Source: Simmondsia chinensis
Lineage: Eukaryota; Streptophyta; Magnoliopsida; Caryophyllales; Simmondsiaceae
DNA length: 64,000 nt
NCBI GenBank assembly: GCA_018398585.1
Contig: JAGTTD010000001.1
Coordinates: 39,323,938-39,387,937, forward strand
Direction of reading: 5' to 3'
The notes under the pieces are model-generated. The model searched no databases. It was not told the DNA's origin and saw only the letters and a list, made by a program, of their open reading frames with translations. The position numbers were made by a program, and so were the translations under genes. This document shows, in pieces, positions 10,704-21,959 of this stretch; positions within the stretch are counted from its first letter, which is position 1, and each line of letters opens with the position of its first letter.

Positions 10704-11647
10704 TGTAGGTATTAAAATTTTATCATGTTTATAAATTTTAAATTGGCTGAAGAAAAGTCTAAGCCCAAACAAAATCCAAGTCAAGCTCGAAACCGAACAT
10801 CTTCCAAATCAAAAACTCAAGCCTAAAATAAGTTCTAAGGCAAACCAAAAAAAAAAAAAAAAAAAATCCCCAAACGACTTCCGAATCAAACCTCAATCCC
10901 TAAATGACTTCCTAGTCAAACTTAAGCCCAAATGACTTCCAAGTCGAAATGAAAAACTCAAATGACATTTAAGTCAAACCCGAAGCCCTAATAGTTTAAA
11001 AGTCAAACTAAAAGGGGCAAATTACTCTTGGGTCAAACCCAAAGTCAAACTTCTAGACACAAATACGCCCAAGTTAAACCTAAAAACGTTGACTGTCAAG
11101 TCAAAGTCAAACCCACAAAATTTCAAGACTGGCATAAAAATGGGCTCGTAAAACTTTTTAAGCGAATCGAGCCTGGTCTTATGTAGGAAATCCCGTGGTC
11201 AAAGCAAAGGCCCCTTTTCTCTATAAATAGGGGACCCTTGCTTCAAATTTGGAGGAAAAACAGAAAGAAAGAAAAAGAAAGAAGAAGTAGAAACTCTCTC
11301 TCTCTCTCTCTCTTTCTCTCTCCATTTTCTCTTAAATTCCATCAACACCAAGTCATCTGGGAAAAGTGGAAAAAGCATACAAAGTTCATACCTGATTTCT
11401 TCAAAGGTTCAGCTCTCGATTTGAGATAAAGCATCGTGTCCTCAGTCCAGAGTTCAAGTTTGATTGTTAACAACATCAACCAAGTTCAACAGTCGTGGAA
11501 ATCGAATCAGAGGACTTTTGTTTGTTTTAATTTGCAAAGCACATTATAGAGATTTGTGCCCGCAAATTTATCAATACAATTCTTTAATTGTAATTTTTGT
11601 GCATTTGTTTCGCGTCATTTCATCTTGATTCGAAATCGGTGTCCACA
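10704..11647 (+). repeat. 5' LTR of the Tat-type element
   Basis: Starts TGTAGGTATT and ends GGTGTCCACA, 944 bp. It matches the 3' LTR closely at both ends but holds about 180 bp that the 3' copy lacks. It contains a TATA box, a CT-rich leader (from about 11294) and a transcribed downstream region before the PBS. Confidence 0.95.
11222..11229 (+). promoter_or_regulatory. TATA box in 5' LTR of the Tat-type element
   Basis: TATAAATA in the context ctctataaatagggga, followed about 70 bp later by a CT-repeat leader. The same box is kept in the 3' LTR at 23385-23392. A good candidate core promoter of the element. Confidence 0.65.
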
Positions 11648-11649
11648 AA

Positions 11650-11670
11650 TTTGGCACGCCCGGTGGGGCC
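11650..11670 (+). other. candidate primer-binding site of the Tat-type element
   Basis: Directly after the 5' LTR the sequence TTTGGCACGCCCGGTGGGG occupies the PBS position. Its TTTGGC...CCG.GGGG form is like PBSs of other Tat-clade elements. The primer tRNA was not determined. Confidence 0.55.
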
Positions 11671-11732
11671 TTTTCTCTACCTCTCATCTCTTTTTCCATT
11701 TAAAAAAAAAAAAAAATCAGGTTCTTGTTGCA

Positions 11733-13621
11733 ATGGCATCAAAGAAGAAAGCAAATCACCGCTCCAACAAGTCCAAGTCTAGCCCGTCCAGCCCCATGAG
11801 TGCTGACTCCAGTCCTAGCCTTCTTTTCTCTGGTGCCACCCCTAGGAGCAAAGCGAAAGCCATCGATGCGCTCATGATGATGGCAAATCCAACAAGTCAA
11901 GTCGCTATTTCTCATGGCTTCCTGCCCATGGAAACCTCTGAAGTGGGAGAACTTCCTACTTCATCAGAAAACACCTCCAAGGCGGTTGTAAATTCTGCAG
12001 ACGAAACCTCAAGCACTGACTCCTCGCCATCGTCGCCAGGGAAAGAGATTTCTTCAGGACAACCTATCATGTTTCTTGGCTCCACTAACATGCCAGTCAT
12101 GGTGACCAGCGTCGTACCCATGGAGGAACAAGTAGCCAATCTGCAGGCTACTGTGGAAAACCTTGCTATGGTTGTCGCCGAAAAGGACAACCAACTGAAG
12201 GAACAAAGCTAAAAAATTGTGGCATTAAGTAACAAACTAGAGCGCCAGAGTGCTGTACAAACTGGCAAGAAGATGCAGGGAGAATATGAGTCTGATTCTG
12301 ACCAAGAGATTGAATCGGTGAAGTCTCCAAGGGCCAATGTCACCAGCAAGCATGCTCCTGCCCAGGAGTCAGTCCCGTTGACATCTTTGTCTATCCACCA
12401 AATCCAAGATCTGATAGCCAACGCGATTAAGGCACAAATTGGCGGTAGCTCTTCCAGCAACCAACATTATAAAAAACCTTACTCTAGGATGATTGACAGC
12501 ATTAAAATGTCAAATGGCTACCAACCTCCAAAATTTCAACAATTTGATGGTAAGGGTAACCCGTGACAACATATCGTCCACTTCGTGGAGACGTGCAATA
12601 ATGCCGGCACTGACCGCGACCTCCTTGTCAGGCAATTTGTCTGTTCCCTCAAAGGAACCTCTTTTGGCTGGTATACCTATTTGGAACCAGAGTCCATCAA
12701 CAGTTGGCAAGAAATGGAGTCTGAATTCCTAAACAGGTTCTACAGTGCACGACGTACCGTTACAATGAAAGAATTATCAAGTGTAGGACAACGGGACGGT
12801 GAACCAGTCATAGACTACATTCACCGTTGGGACGCTAAAAGTTTAGACTGCAAAGAGCGTCTCTCCTAGGAATCAGCTATCGAGATGTGCATTCAAGGCA
12901 TGAGGCCGGAGTTGTCCTGTATCTTGCTGCCAATGAAGCCTAAAACTTTCAATTCACTGGCATCGGACGCCCATGAGATGGAGAATAACCTTGCCAAGCA
13001 TGGCTCCAAATTTACGTCCATCTTCGGAAACAAGGGTGTAAAAGAGTCCTCGAAAGGAGAGAAGCCAGCCAAAGCGAAGACAAAAGAATCTTTGGCCATG
13101 AACATTGCTCCAGTTAAAATATCTGGAAAGCCGAAGCCCAAAGAGCATGATGGGCAGAAACCAAGTTTGTTTACGGAAAGTGGAAAGAAGCGTCCAATGC
13201 TAAAGGAGCTTCAATAGAAAGTGTATCCTTTTCCAGACTCAGATCTTCATGGCATGCTTGATGGTTTATTGCCAAAGAAACTCATTGAATTGCCCGAGTC
13301 AAAGCGCCCAGAAGAGGCCAGCCACATCGGTGATCCAAAGTAACGCAGGTATCATCGAGTTGTCAGCCAGCCGCTGGAGCAATGCATTACAATCAAAGAG
13401 CGTATCATGAGGTTGGTGGGCGAAGGAAAAATCATCCTTGATGCTGATGAGGTGGCCCAAATAAATTTGGCTATTGTGGCATTTGGAGGTTTCATGGATC
13501 CAGTGCCTGTACCGAAGAAGTTATAGATGATCCAACAGCATGTTGAAGTAACGCATTTCCCAACAATTCAGTTTGGGGGGTTCAAGCTTGTGGTCGGACA
13601 ATTATCAAGTGCACAAGCCCT
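11733..13621 (+). pseudogene. Tat-type element gag
   Basis: ATG at 11733 opens MASKKKANHRSNKSKSSPSS, a basic Ser-rich start suited to Gag. The retrotransposon Gag core follows from about 12585 (ETCNNAGTDRDLLVRQFVCS, then WQEMESEFLNRFYSARRT). A YHRV...C-like region near 13345 replaces a standard zinc knuckle. In-frame stops fall near 12210, 12565, 12867, 13215, 13341 and 13524; most fit a C-to-T or G-to-A change. The ATG at 11733 is chosen over the upstream Met because the latter lies inside the LTR. Gag would package element RNA. Confidence 0.82.
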
Positions 13622-15040
13622 TCATAGAAAAGGAGGAAGAGGTTGCACTAGCTGAGGATGATGATGAGGGGTGGGCTTTGGTGACGCGAAGGAAACCGAA
13701 GAAACAGCGGGCACCATGACCTCCTCAAGGTCACCACAAAGGAAAACAAGTGAGGAGAAAGCCTCACCATAAGAAAAAGAAGAAGAAGGCAGACAAGGCC
13801 AAGGCGCAGCAGCCGCCAGCCAGCCATGTTGACCTTTCGCTACAAAAGCCACGAACTCCTATCACTTTAGGGGAGTTCTTTCCAATGATATACTTCGAAA
13901 GCACATCCGTTAACATGACTTCGTGTTACGAGAGCAACGACGACCAAAGGAATCTAGATTGCGAAAAGGGGCCAACTGTAGAAATGGCAGGAGAGATCCA
14001 AAGTTCTGGTAATTATTCACCACCAGTCAAAGGTGATGGAGATACTGTAGAGGGATCGACGTGTTGTGCTTCCTATAGCACCGCTTTGGCTTTCACTGAT
14101 GAAGATCTAATGCTAAGTCTAGGCCACACAATAGGCCCCTATTTGTGTCTGGATATATTCGTGAGCAATGGATTAACTGGATTTTGATAGATGGCGGATT
14201 TGCAGTCAACATCATGCCTAAGTCTACCATGAAACAATTGGGGATCATGGTGGAGGAATTGGCGAATACCAAAATGATGATCCAAGGTTTTAACCTTGGA
14301 TGCCAAAGAGCAATGGGCATGATTCGCCTTGATCTTACCATAGGAGAATTGATGGCAAACACCATTTTCCATGTCATCGATTCAAAAACATCATACAACA
14401 TGCTGTTAGGGCGACCGTGGATTCATGAAAATGGCATAGTTCCATCCGCACTACACCAATATTTCAAGTATTACCGAAATGGTGGAGAAAGGGTTGTGAC
14501 TGCTGATGCCAAACCCTTCGCTGCAGCAGAAGCTCATCTAGCGGATGCAAGATTCTACAATGATGAGAAGGCTCCGTCTGAGGTATTGTGTCCAGGGACC
14601 CCTTTTGCTGGGAAGAGTTTGTCGGGAGAGAAACAGGTGCCGTCACCCTCGCCTCAAGAAGTGGATTTCCACCTTACCGAGCACGAGCCAACAACCTCAA
14701 ACATATCGGTTAAGGAGGAGGCGTCTGGAACCCTCACCTCAACACCAGTGCTCCCGTACATCCCCAAATCTCGCAGAAAGCCTGGGAAGTCACCCTTTGT
14801 CGAGTGCAAAGCTCCCAGTCTTATAAAATTGCCGTTGAAACCTATTTTGCAAGATTTAAAAGATAAGATAGTTGTCCCTCTTACAAATACAAACCAAACC
14901 AAACCGAATAGACTACCAATGACAAGTTTTGTAGCATCTTCTCGAAATCTCACTGAAGAGAAGGAACTATTGCCCAATACCCAGACAATGGAGGGATTTG
15001 ATTCTAATGCCTATAAGTTGATAGCCTGTTGTGGGTAAGA
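13622..15040 (+). pseudogene. Tat-type element protease region
   Basis: The diagnostic part is at about 14165-14420: WILIDGGFAVNIMPKSTMKQ, then IFHVIDSKTSYNMLLGRPWI. This is the retropepsin-like fold of Tat elements (usual core LVDxGSAVNI and YNxLLGRPWxH). The catalytic Asp is present (ID-G). Upstream (13750-14187) and downstream (14430-15040) are variable Gag-Pol linker sequences rich in Ser, Pro and charged residues. A frame change lies near 14145-14190. The protease would cut the polyprotein. Confidence 0.75.
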
Positions 15041-16139
15041 TTTCACCAGCCCTCCGCCCTTGGGGAAGGTGATTGATGCGAAGGCATATGGACTTACTGA
15101 AACTTAGAGGAAGTTCCAAGAGCAGGGAGGCCAAGTCAAGCCTTCTAGAGTTGGTTTGGGATTTACCCCTTTCCAACCAGTGAAAATCTCTATTCATCGC
15201 AAGAAGAAGATAGTATCCTCGCAATATATAGCCATTAAAGAGGTGGAAGAAAGCAGTGGAAATCCTACGATGGTATTTGTGTCTGTTCGGGAGGAAGCGA
15301 CACCATCCTCATCGCGCCACTCAGCCTCTGGCAGATTGGGGTCCTCTCCGAGCAAAGATGAATCTCAACAAATTGAAGACCCTTCGCGAATTTCTGCTTT
15401 TAGCCGGCTTGGGAACGCCCCTAACGATGGTCGTGGCATTTTAAACTGGCGATGCGCCTCTGTTTTTAGCAAACTTGGGGGCAAAACGAGTAGTGAACAA
15501 AAGCCTAGAGTGTCCGGCCTAAACAGGCTTGCAGTTTCCATACCATCTCATTGGTCTAAAAGGCCAAGGAAGAGCCAATCCAGGAGAGCTACCATTGCGG
15601 AAGTTGAAATCAGTGAAGCATGTGAGGCCAGCACTCCAGTGGCCAAACCACAGCATGGGTTAGCGATTAGCACTGATAGGCAATCCAGGTTAGTAGCTTG
15701 CATCAAAAGGAGATGGTTTTCCAAGAAAGGAGTTCTAGTGCAAAGCGCCAAGGAGAGTGACGTTGGTAAAAGCAGCCAATCTCACATCCCAGAAGTCAAA
15801 GCTACACCATCCCAAAACGGAGTCAAGCCTTGGGTACCTAATGATGAGTACTCCAAGGTTAAGATAGGTGCAGGCAGCTAACTCAAAGTTAAGGCACAAA
15901 TTGCCTTGCCACCAGACCAGTCAGATGTCACCATGCATGCTGATCAAACAAACGAGACATTTGTTTTATCATCGATTCACGTAACCATTTCTGAAGTGGC
16001 ATTGGTTGACGAAGAGAATGCTGAGGAGATTTTAGATGCCCTAAAACCTCCAGCAGGATTGGAAGACGGGGGGCAGGCTACGGTAGATGAGTTGAACGAA
16101 TTAAACCTAGGCACCCCTGAGAATCCTCAACCCGTCTAT
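15041..16139 (+). pseudogene. Tat-type element: linker between protease and RT
   Basis: A 241-residue frame at 15156-15881 carries spaced short repeats of the type SAFSRLGN / SVFSKLGG / SGLNRLA, which often sit between protease and RT in Tat-clade polyproteins. A second frame from 15906 leads into the RT N-terminus. No catalytic motif is present. Placement is inferred from position. Confidence 0.6.
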
Positions 16140-17580
16140 GTTAGTGTTCTGCTAAGCAAAGAAGAAGAGGAGGCATACTTTAAACTCTTGGCTGACTTTA
16201 AGGATGTATTTGCTTGGTCCTATAAGGAGATGCCTGGATTGGACCCAGGTGTTGCCGTTCACCGGCTTAAGATCAAGAAAGGTACCAAGCCAGTCAAGCC
16301 ACCCAACCGACGGTTCTGACATAAACTTGTGGTGGAAATCAAAGCAGAGATCAACAAATTGATTAACGCTGGAGTCATCTGGGAAGTGCAGACACCAATC
16401 TGGATTGCTAACGTAGTGCCTGTAAGAAAGAAGAATGGGCAATTACGAGTCTGTGTCAATTTTCGTGACCTCAATAATGCATGCCCAAAGGATGATTTTC
16501 CATTGCCAATCCCCGAACTAATGGTCGATGCAACTACTAGCCACAAGGCATTGTCCTTCATGGATTGCACGGCTAGTTATAACCAGTTGAAAATTTCTCC
16601 CGAGGACGAAAAGGTCAGCGCCTTCCACACTCCTAAAGGGATATTTTGCTACAAAGTGATGCCCTTTGCTCTAAAGAATGCAGGTGCCACTTATCAGTGT
16701 GCAATGCAGAGAATTTTTGAGGACAAGTTGCACAAGAACGTTGAATGCTATATAGACGATCTAGTGGTGAAATCTAAGAGACGAAATAATCATCTTCAAG
16801 ACCTTTGTTTGGTTTTTGAAAGGTTAAGGAAAGTAAGTCTTTGGATGAATCTGCTTAAATGCGCGTTTGGCGTCACCTCTGGTAAGTTTCTTGGTTTTGT
16901 TGTTCGACGTAGTGGCATTGAGATTGACAAGTCTAAGATCGATGCTATCCAAAAAATGCCACCTCATAAGAACCTGCACGAGCTCCGCAGTTTTCAAGGA
17001 CGTTTGGCCTACATTAGAAGGTTCATTTCAAACTTAGCAGGACGTTGCTAACCCTTCAGCCATCTTATGAAGAAAGGTGCGCCCTTCGAATGGTATGAAT
17101 CTTGTAACAGGGCCTTTGAAAGCCTCAAGAGTTATCTAACAAGCCCGCCTGTGCTGGGAGCACCAATTCAAGGAAAGCCGCTCATCCTTTATACATCTGC
17201 TCAAGAACGGGCACTTGGAGTGTTGTGTGCTCAAGAAAACGAGGAGGGAAAGCAAAGGGCCTTGTATTATTTGAGTCAAACTCTAGTGGGGGCAGAGTTG
17301 AAATATTCCCCCATACAGAAGATGTGTTTGGCTCTCATTTTCGCCATTCAGAAGCTGAAACATTACATGCATGCTCATACCGTGTCTTTAATCTCTCGAG
17401 CTAATCCCATCAAATACATTCTTTCTCAGCTAGTACTTTCTGGGCGTTTAGCGAAGTGGGCTATATTGATTAAGCAACATGACATTGTCTATGTTCCTCA
17501 AAAGTCTGTCAAAGGACAAGCTCTAGCTGACTTCCTGGCTGAACATCCTATCCCCGACCATTGGGAACTAAAGGATGACT
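16140..17580 (+). pseudogene. Tat-type element reverse transcriptase and RNase H
   Basis: RT motifs appear in order: FAWSYKEMPGLDP near 16205, then a TGA (about 16317) inside the conserved NRRF-HKLV stretch. They continue with VRKKNGQLRVCVNFRDLN, DDFPLPIPELM, SFMDCTASYNQLKI, MPFALKNAGATYQ and the catalytic YIDDLVVKSK near 16749. A stop near 17049 splits the connection. RNase H then runs from 17067 (FESLKSYLTSPPVL, ERALGVLCAQENEEG, YYLSQTL). The catalytic Asp residues of RT remain. Confidence 0.92.
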
Positions 17581-17990
17581 TGCTAGATGAGGACGTCTTC
17601 TTCATTGAAATCATATCCCCATGGGAGATGTACTTTGATGGCGCCTTGTGCACTGACGGTGCAGGTGTTGGTGTTGTTTTTATCTCTCCTGAGAAACATG
17701 TCCTTCCTTACTCATTCACACTCATGGAGAAGTGCTCCAATATTGTGGCTGAGTACCAGGCACTGGTCATAGGATTGGAGATGGCAATAGAGATGGGATT
17801 GAAGGATTTATACATTTACGGAGACTCCAAATTGGTCATCCACTAGCTCCTGGGTGACTTCGAGGTCAAGAAGGAGGACCTTATTCCCTTTTTTAAATAT
17901 GCAATCAAGTTATTATACAATTTAGAGACAAAGAAGCTGGAGCATGTGCGTAGGACTGCCAATGGAATGGTTGATGCGTTGCAGCCACCA
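17581..17990 (+). pseudogene. Tat-type element second RNase H-like domain (aRNH)
   Basis: After the RT-linked RNase H comes a separate RNase H-like block. It begins WEMYFDGALCTDGAGVGVVF (first Asp), continues with NIVAEYQALVIGLEMA (the Glu) and ends GDSKLVIH near the third Asp. The next codon, normally Gln, is TAG (about 17844), and reading then continues as LLGDFEVKKEDLIPFF. A frameshift follows near 17985. An additional archaeal-type RNase H after pol is a known Tat-clade feature, and its presence supports the classification. Confidence 0.82.
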
Positions 17991-19369
17991 TGGCACTGGG
18001 GGCAGATGAGTCAATGATGTTCCTATTTGCAACAAATGGGTTGTTCCACTATGGAGTAAAGAAAACATGGATGATGACTTTGGTGAGGTCAGTGTTGTAT
18101 TGGTTTTTGAAGCAACTTAAGAAGATTGGCGTAAACTACATATCGACTATTTAGAGCATGGCAAGCTCCTGAGCGAGCGCCGCCACAGGATGGAGATTCG
18201 CGGGTGGATAGTTTCCACCATCACGAGGGAGTCTTGTATTGCCTAGCTTTTGATGGTGTCCTTCGACATTGCCTAGGGAAGCAGAAGGTATCCAAGCAAT
18301 GGAGGAAGCCCATTCTGGAATTTGTGGTGCTCATTAGTTTGGACCTAAACTCCTTGACCGCTTGAGGAGGATGGGTTACTATTGGCCAACCATGGTCCTA
18401 GACAACATGGATTACGCTAAGAGATGTGATGCTTGCCAATTCCACGCAAATTTTATACACCAACTGCTAGAGCCTTTGCACCCGTCAATTGCATCGTGGC
18501 CCTTTGAGGGGTGGGGTCTCGACATAGTTGGACCAATTACTCCAAAGTCCTCAGCCGGTCATGCTTATATCCTCACCGCAACTGACTACTTTTCCAAGTG
18601 GGCAGAAGCTCTCCCAGTAAGAGAGGTGAAAAAGGAGAATGTGGTTGATTTCTTAGGCACTCACATCATATACAAGTTCGGAGTCCCATGATACATAATT
18701 ACAGATAACGGGAAGCCATTTGACAATCGTCTAGTGACCGAACTATGCCAGAAATTCAAGTTCGCCCAACACAAGTTCTCCATGTACTATGCGGCGGCGA
18801 ATGGACAGGCTGAAGCTTTCAATGAGACCCTCTGCAATTTACTTAAGAAGGTTGGAGACAAGGCTAAAAGAGGGTGGCATGAGAAAGTTGGAGAAGCATT
18901 ATGGGCATACCGAACTACACACCGCACTCTTACCAAACCAACTCTGTATGCTCTAGTGCATGGAGTTGAGGTCATCTTGCCATTAGAGCTTGAGCTTCCC
19001 TCTTTGAGGATGGCTATCCAGGAGGGACTCACCACAGAGGAAAACGCTCAATTACGTTTGGTAGAGCTCAAAGCACTAGATGAGAAAAGACTGCAAGCTC
19101 TACAGCAGCTGGCATGTTACCAAGCTCGTCTAACGAGAGCATTCAACAAGAAGGTGCGCCCCCGTTCTTTCAAAGTGGGAGACATGGTCCTAGCAGTCCA
19201 CCGACCTATTATTATCACACATAAAACGGGAAGCAAATTCACCCCAAAGTGGGATGGACCCTACGTGGTACAAGAAGTCTACACTAACGGAGCATACATG
19301 ATAATAGATGCAGATGATGTTCGAGTAGGTCCAATCAACGGGAAATTTCTAAAGCGCTATTACCCATAA
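17991..19369 (+). pseudogene. Tat-type element integrase
   Basis: The HHCC zinc-binding part spans about 18280-18450 (AHSGICGAH, then CDACQFHAN). The core has WGLDIVGPI with the first Asp. A TGA at 18689 stands in place of Arg just before the ITDNG block with the second Asp, and ANGQAEAFNETL carries the Glu. The C-terminal module (FKVGDMVL, WDGPYVVQEV) ends with a genuine stop after KRYYP at 19367. The region 17991-18280 is heavily broken. Otherwise the integrase is close to complete. Confidence 0.9.
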
Positions 19370-19832
19370 AACACTCCACCACACTCTTGGTCCGCATGAG
19401 TATAAACTGTGTACGGCACCCCAAAATCCAAAAAATCCCACCAAGGGTATAGTATGCGGTTAAACTGCTAAAATATCCCACCAAATCTAAGGTGGTTAAA
19501 AAATGGGTACTCCTGGCTCGCAAGAGTATAAACTGTGAACGGCGAAAATTTTCCGGACACAAAAAAGATTTTCGCCCATTGAACTACATTATGGCTTGAT
19601 CCCAAGTGGAATTTGTTCCACAAAGGTACGTAGGCAGCTTAAAATACATAGTATTCAGACGCAGTCGCATTTTTTAAAACAAGTTTTTTCCTTGAAGCTA
19701 CATCCTATCAAATCATACCTTAACCCAAGTCGATTTCTATATGACTTTCAAATCCAAGTTGACTTTCATGTCATAGACAAGTTCAAAACGACACTTACGT
19801 CAAATTCAAGTTCAAATCAACTTCCATTCCCC

Positions 19833-19833
<1 letters not shown>

Positions 19834-19875
<42 letters not shown>

Positions 19876-19879
19876 AAAA
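19834..19879. repeat. poly(C)32-poly(A)14 tract
   Basis: An uninterrupted run of about 32 C (19834-19865) is followed directly by 14 A. Run lengths in raw assembly may be inexact. Confidence 0.9.
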
Positions 19880-20010
19880 GATTTTCATGTCATTTTCAAA
19901 TTCAAAAAAAAAAAGGGAAACATTTTTTATTTATTTTATTTTTTGTCAAATTCAAACCCAAATGGGGTTCCATGTCCCACTTTCAAATGCAAATTTGAAT
20001 TTCACATTAT

Positions 20011-20735
20011 TACCAAACGGTGGAGGTTTCAAAAAAAAGGAAGTCAATATAAGGACGGGATTATCCGTGGGTGCTCATGCTCCATGTACGGGCGTGTGCA
20101 CGCAAGATAATCTGACCATGAATGCTTTACAAAATGGTGGAGATTTCAAAAAAAAAAAGAAGTCAGTACAAGAACGAGATTATCCGTGGGTGCTCCAGCT
20201 CCATGTACGGGCGTGCGCACACAAGATAATCCGACCATGAATGCTTTACCAAATGGTGGAGGTTTCAAAAAAAAAAAAAAAAAGGAAGTCAATACAAGGA
20301 CGAGATTATCCATGGGTGCTCCAGCTCCATGTACGGGCGTGCGTACGCAAGATAATCCAACCATGAATACTTTACCAAACAGTGGAGGTTTCAAAAAAAA
20401 GGAAGTCAATACAATGATGAGATTATCCGTGGATGCTCCAGCTCCATGTACAGGCGTGCGCACGCAAGATAATCCGACCTTGAATGCTTTTCCAAACGGT
20501 GGAGGTTTAAAAAAAAAAAAAAAAAAAGAAGGACGAGGTTATCCGTCGGTGCTCTAGCTCCATGTACGGGCGTGCGCACGCAAGATAATCCGACCATGAA
20601 TGGTTTACCAAATTGTGGATGTTAAAAAAAAAGTCAATTTCAAAACGTGATTATCCGGGGGTGCTCCAACTCCATACATGGGCTGGTGCACGGAAGATAA
20701 TCCAAAGATGAGTAGCTTTTCATACAGTAGAGTTT
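20011..20735 (+). repeat. minisatellite, about 117-bp unit, 6-7 copies
   Basis: Unit starts fall at about 20011, 20128, 20247, 20373, 20490, 20606 and 20719. Each unit holds a variable A-run, GATTATCC, GGTGCTCCAGCTCCATGTAC, the palindrome GCGTGCGCACGC (or a near variant), AAGATAATCC and ACCATGAATGCTTTACC. GATTATC and GATAATC flank the palindromic core as partial inverted arms. Unit-length differences come mostly from the A-run. Confidence 0.9.
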
Positions 20736-21643
20736 TCCAACAAATTTATGTTACATGGTGAGACATGTTAAAAAAAAAAATTTCCAAAAAATGGAGTATC
20801 TTTCTCTCGTTTAAAATTGGAAGTAATCTTCACACCATCAATAACAGTTTAAAAATAAAAAAATTCATCAATCAAAAAAAAAAAAAAGAAAATTTGAATT
20901 AAAAACAATTTAAACAAAAAGGGAAATTTCAAAAAAATAAAATTTTCTGAAAATCTAAAAAAAAAAGTTTTCCAAAAAAGAAATTCGTATTCCCCCCCAA
21001 AAAAAAAGAGAGAGAATTTGAGTTCAAAAAATTTTTCAAAAAAAGGGAAATTCGAATCAAAAAATCACAAAAAAAAGGAAATTCGGGTTTAAAAAAAAAA
21101 TGTTTCCAAAAAAATTAGCAAAAGGAGAAATTTCAAGAAATTTGATTAAAAAATTTTCGTTTAAAAAAAGGAATTGGTATTCACAAAAAAAAAAAAAAAA
21201 AAGAAAATTTAAGTAAACAAAAATGTTTCCAAAAAAATTCACAAAAAAAAGAAAATTCGAATTAAAAAAAATTTCCAGAAAAAAGGAAATTCAAAAAAAA
21301 AGAGAAGAAATTCAAATTGACAAAATTTTTTTTAAAAAAAGAAAGTTTGAATTTAAAAAAAAAATTCCCAGAAAATAGAAAATTCAAAAAAAATTCACAA
21401 CAAAAGGGAAAGAAAATTCGAATTCACAAAATTTTTCAAAAAAAAAAAAAAAATTGCTACAAAAAATTTTTAAATTCGGCAGCGGCCTCCATTTCCTTCA
21501 TCTTCTTCGTCTCTCTCTATGTCTTCTTTCTCTCTAGTTGGTTGAGCGATTATCAAAAGAAGTTTAGGAAAGAGAAGAAGTAGTGTTGAAGCTTCACCAC
21601 CCCTTTTTAATCCTTCCATGGCGGTTACCTCTTTCGGACTTCC
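20736..21643. repeat. A-run-rich low-complexity segment
   Basis: Dozens of A5-A19 runs are separated by short GGAAATTCGAATTC-like spacers (for example 21035-21180 and 21300-21430). It looks like a decayed short tandem array. A CT-rich patch at 21490-21540 precedes the desaturase fragment. Confidence 0.65.
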
Positions 21644-21931
21644 TTGATTATCACCTTAGATCTCAATAAGTTTTCATTTACTTTTAAGGAGATACACAGT
21701 GACAAAAAGCCGTGCATGCTTCCCAGAGAAGTTCATGTGCAAAAGTCTCATTCGCTGCCACCTCAAATAATCGAGATTTTCAAATCCTTGGAGGGTTGGG
21801 CTGAGGAAAACGTCTTGGTGCTACTAGAGTCATTTAATACTCTCAAAAAAGTTTCAGTAAATGCTTTATTTATAAGCATTTTTTTTATATACAATCCTAA
21901 CCACCTAAAAAAATTTGAATTCAAATCTTAA
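21644..21931 (+). pseudogene. captured fragment of plastid stearoyl-ACP desaturase gene
   Basis: Within a 95-residue frame, residues 21-61 (about 21704-21826) read [13 protein letters not shown], then [20 protein letters not shown] and LVLL. This is the conserved region just after the transit peptide of plant stearoyl-ACP 9-desaturases (usual form KKPFMPPREVHVQVTHSMPP and IEIFKSLDNWAEENILVHL). By eye about 31 of 41 residues agree. The enzyme makes oleoyl-ACP in plastids. The fragment stops before the di-iron EExxH motifs, so it cannot be active. It lies in sense orientation between pol and the 3' LTR, which points to capture of host sequence. The rest of the frame shows no similarity. Confidence 0.85.
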
Positions 21932-21959
21932 ATTTCAAAAAAAAAAAAAAAAAAATAAT

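Noticed and set aside
12893..13148. Antisense frames over gag of the Tat-type element
   Set aside because: Shadow frames of a clearly coding plus-strand gag region.
20146..20597. Frames with repeated APTDNLV or APCTGVRTQDN segments
   Set aside because: Repeats come from the minisatellite units; stops and A-runs vary the frame, with no sign of selection on protein.
20011..20735. Regularly spaced repeats that superficially resemble a CRISPR array
   Set aside because: Spacers are not unique; whole units are tandem copies with A-run length variation, inside a plant retrotransposon. It is a minisatellite.
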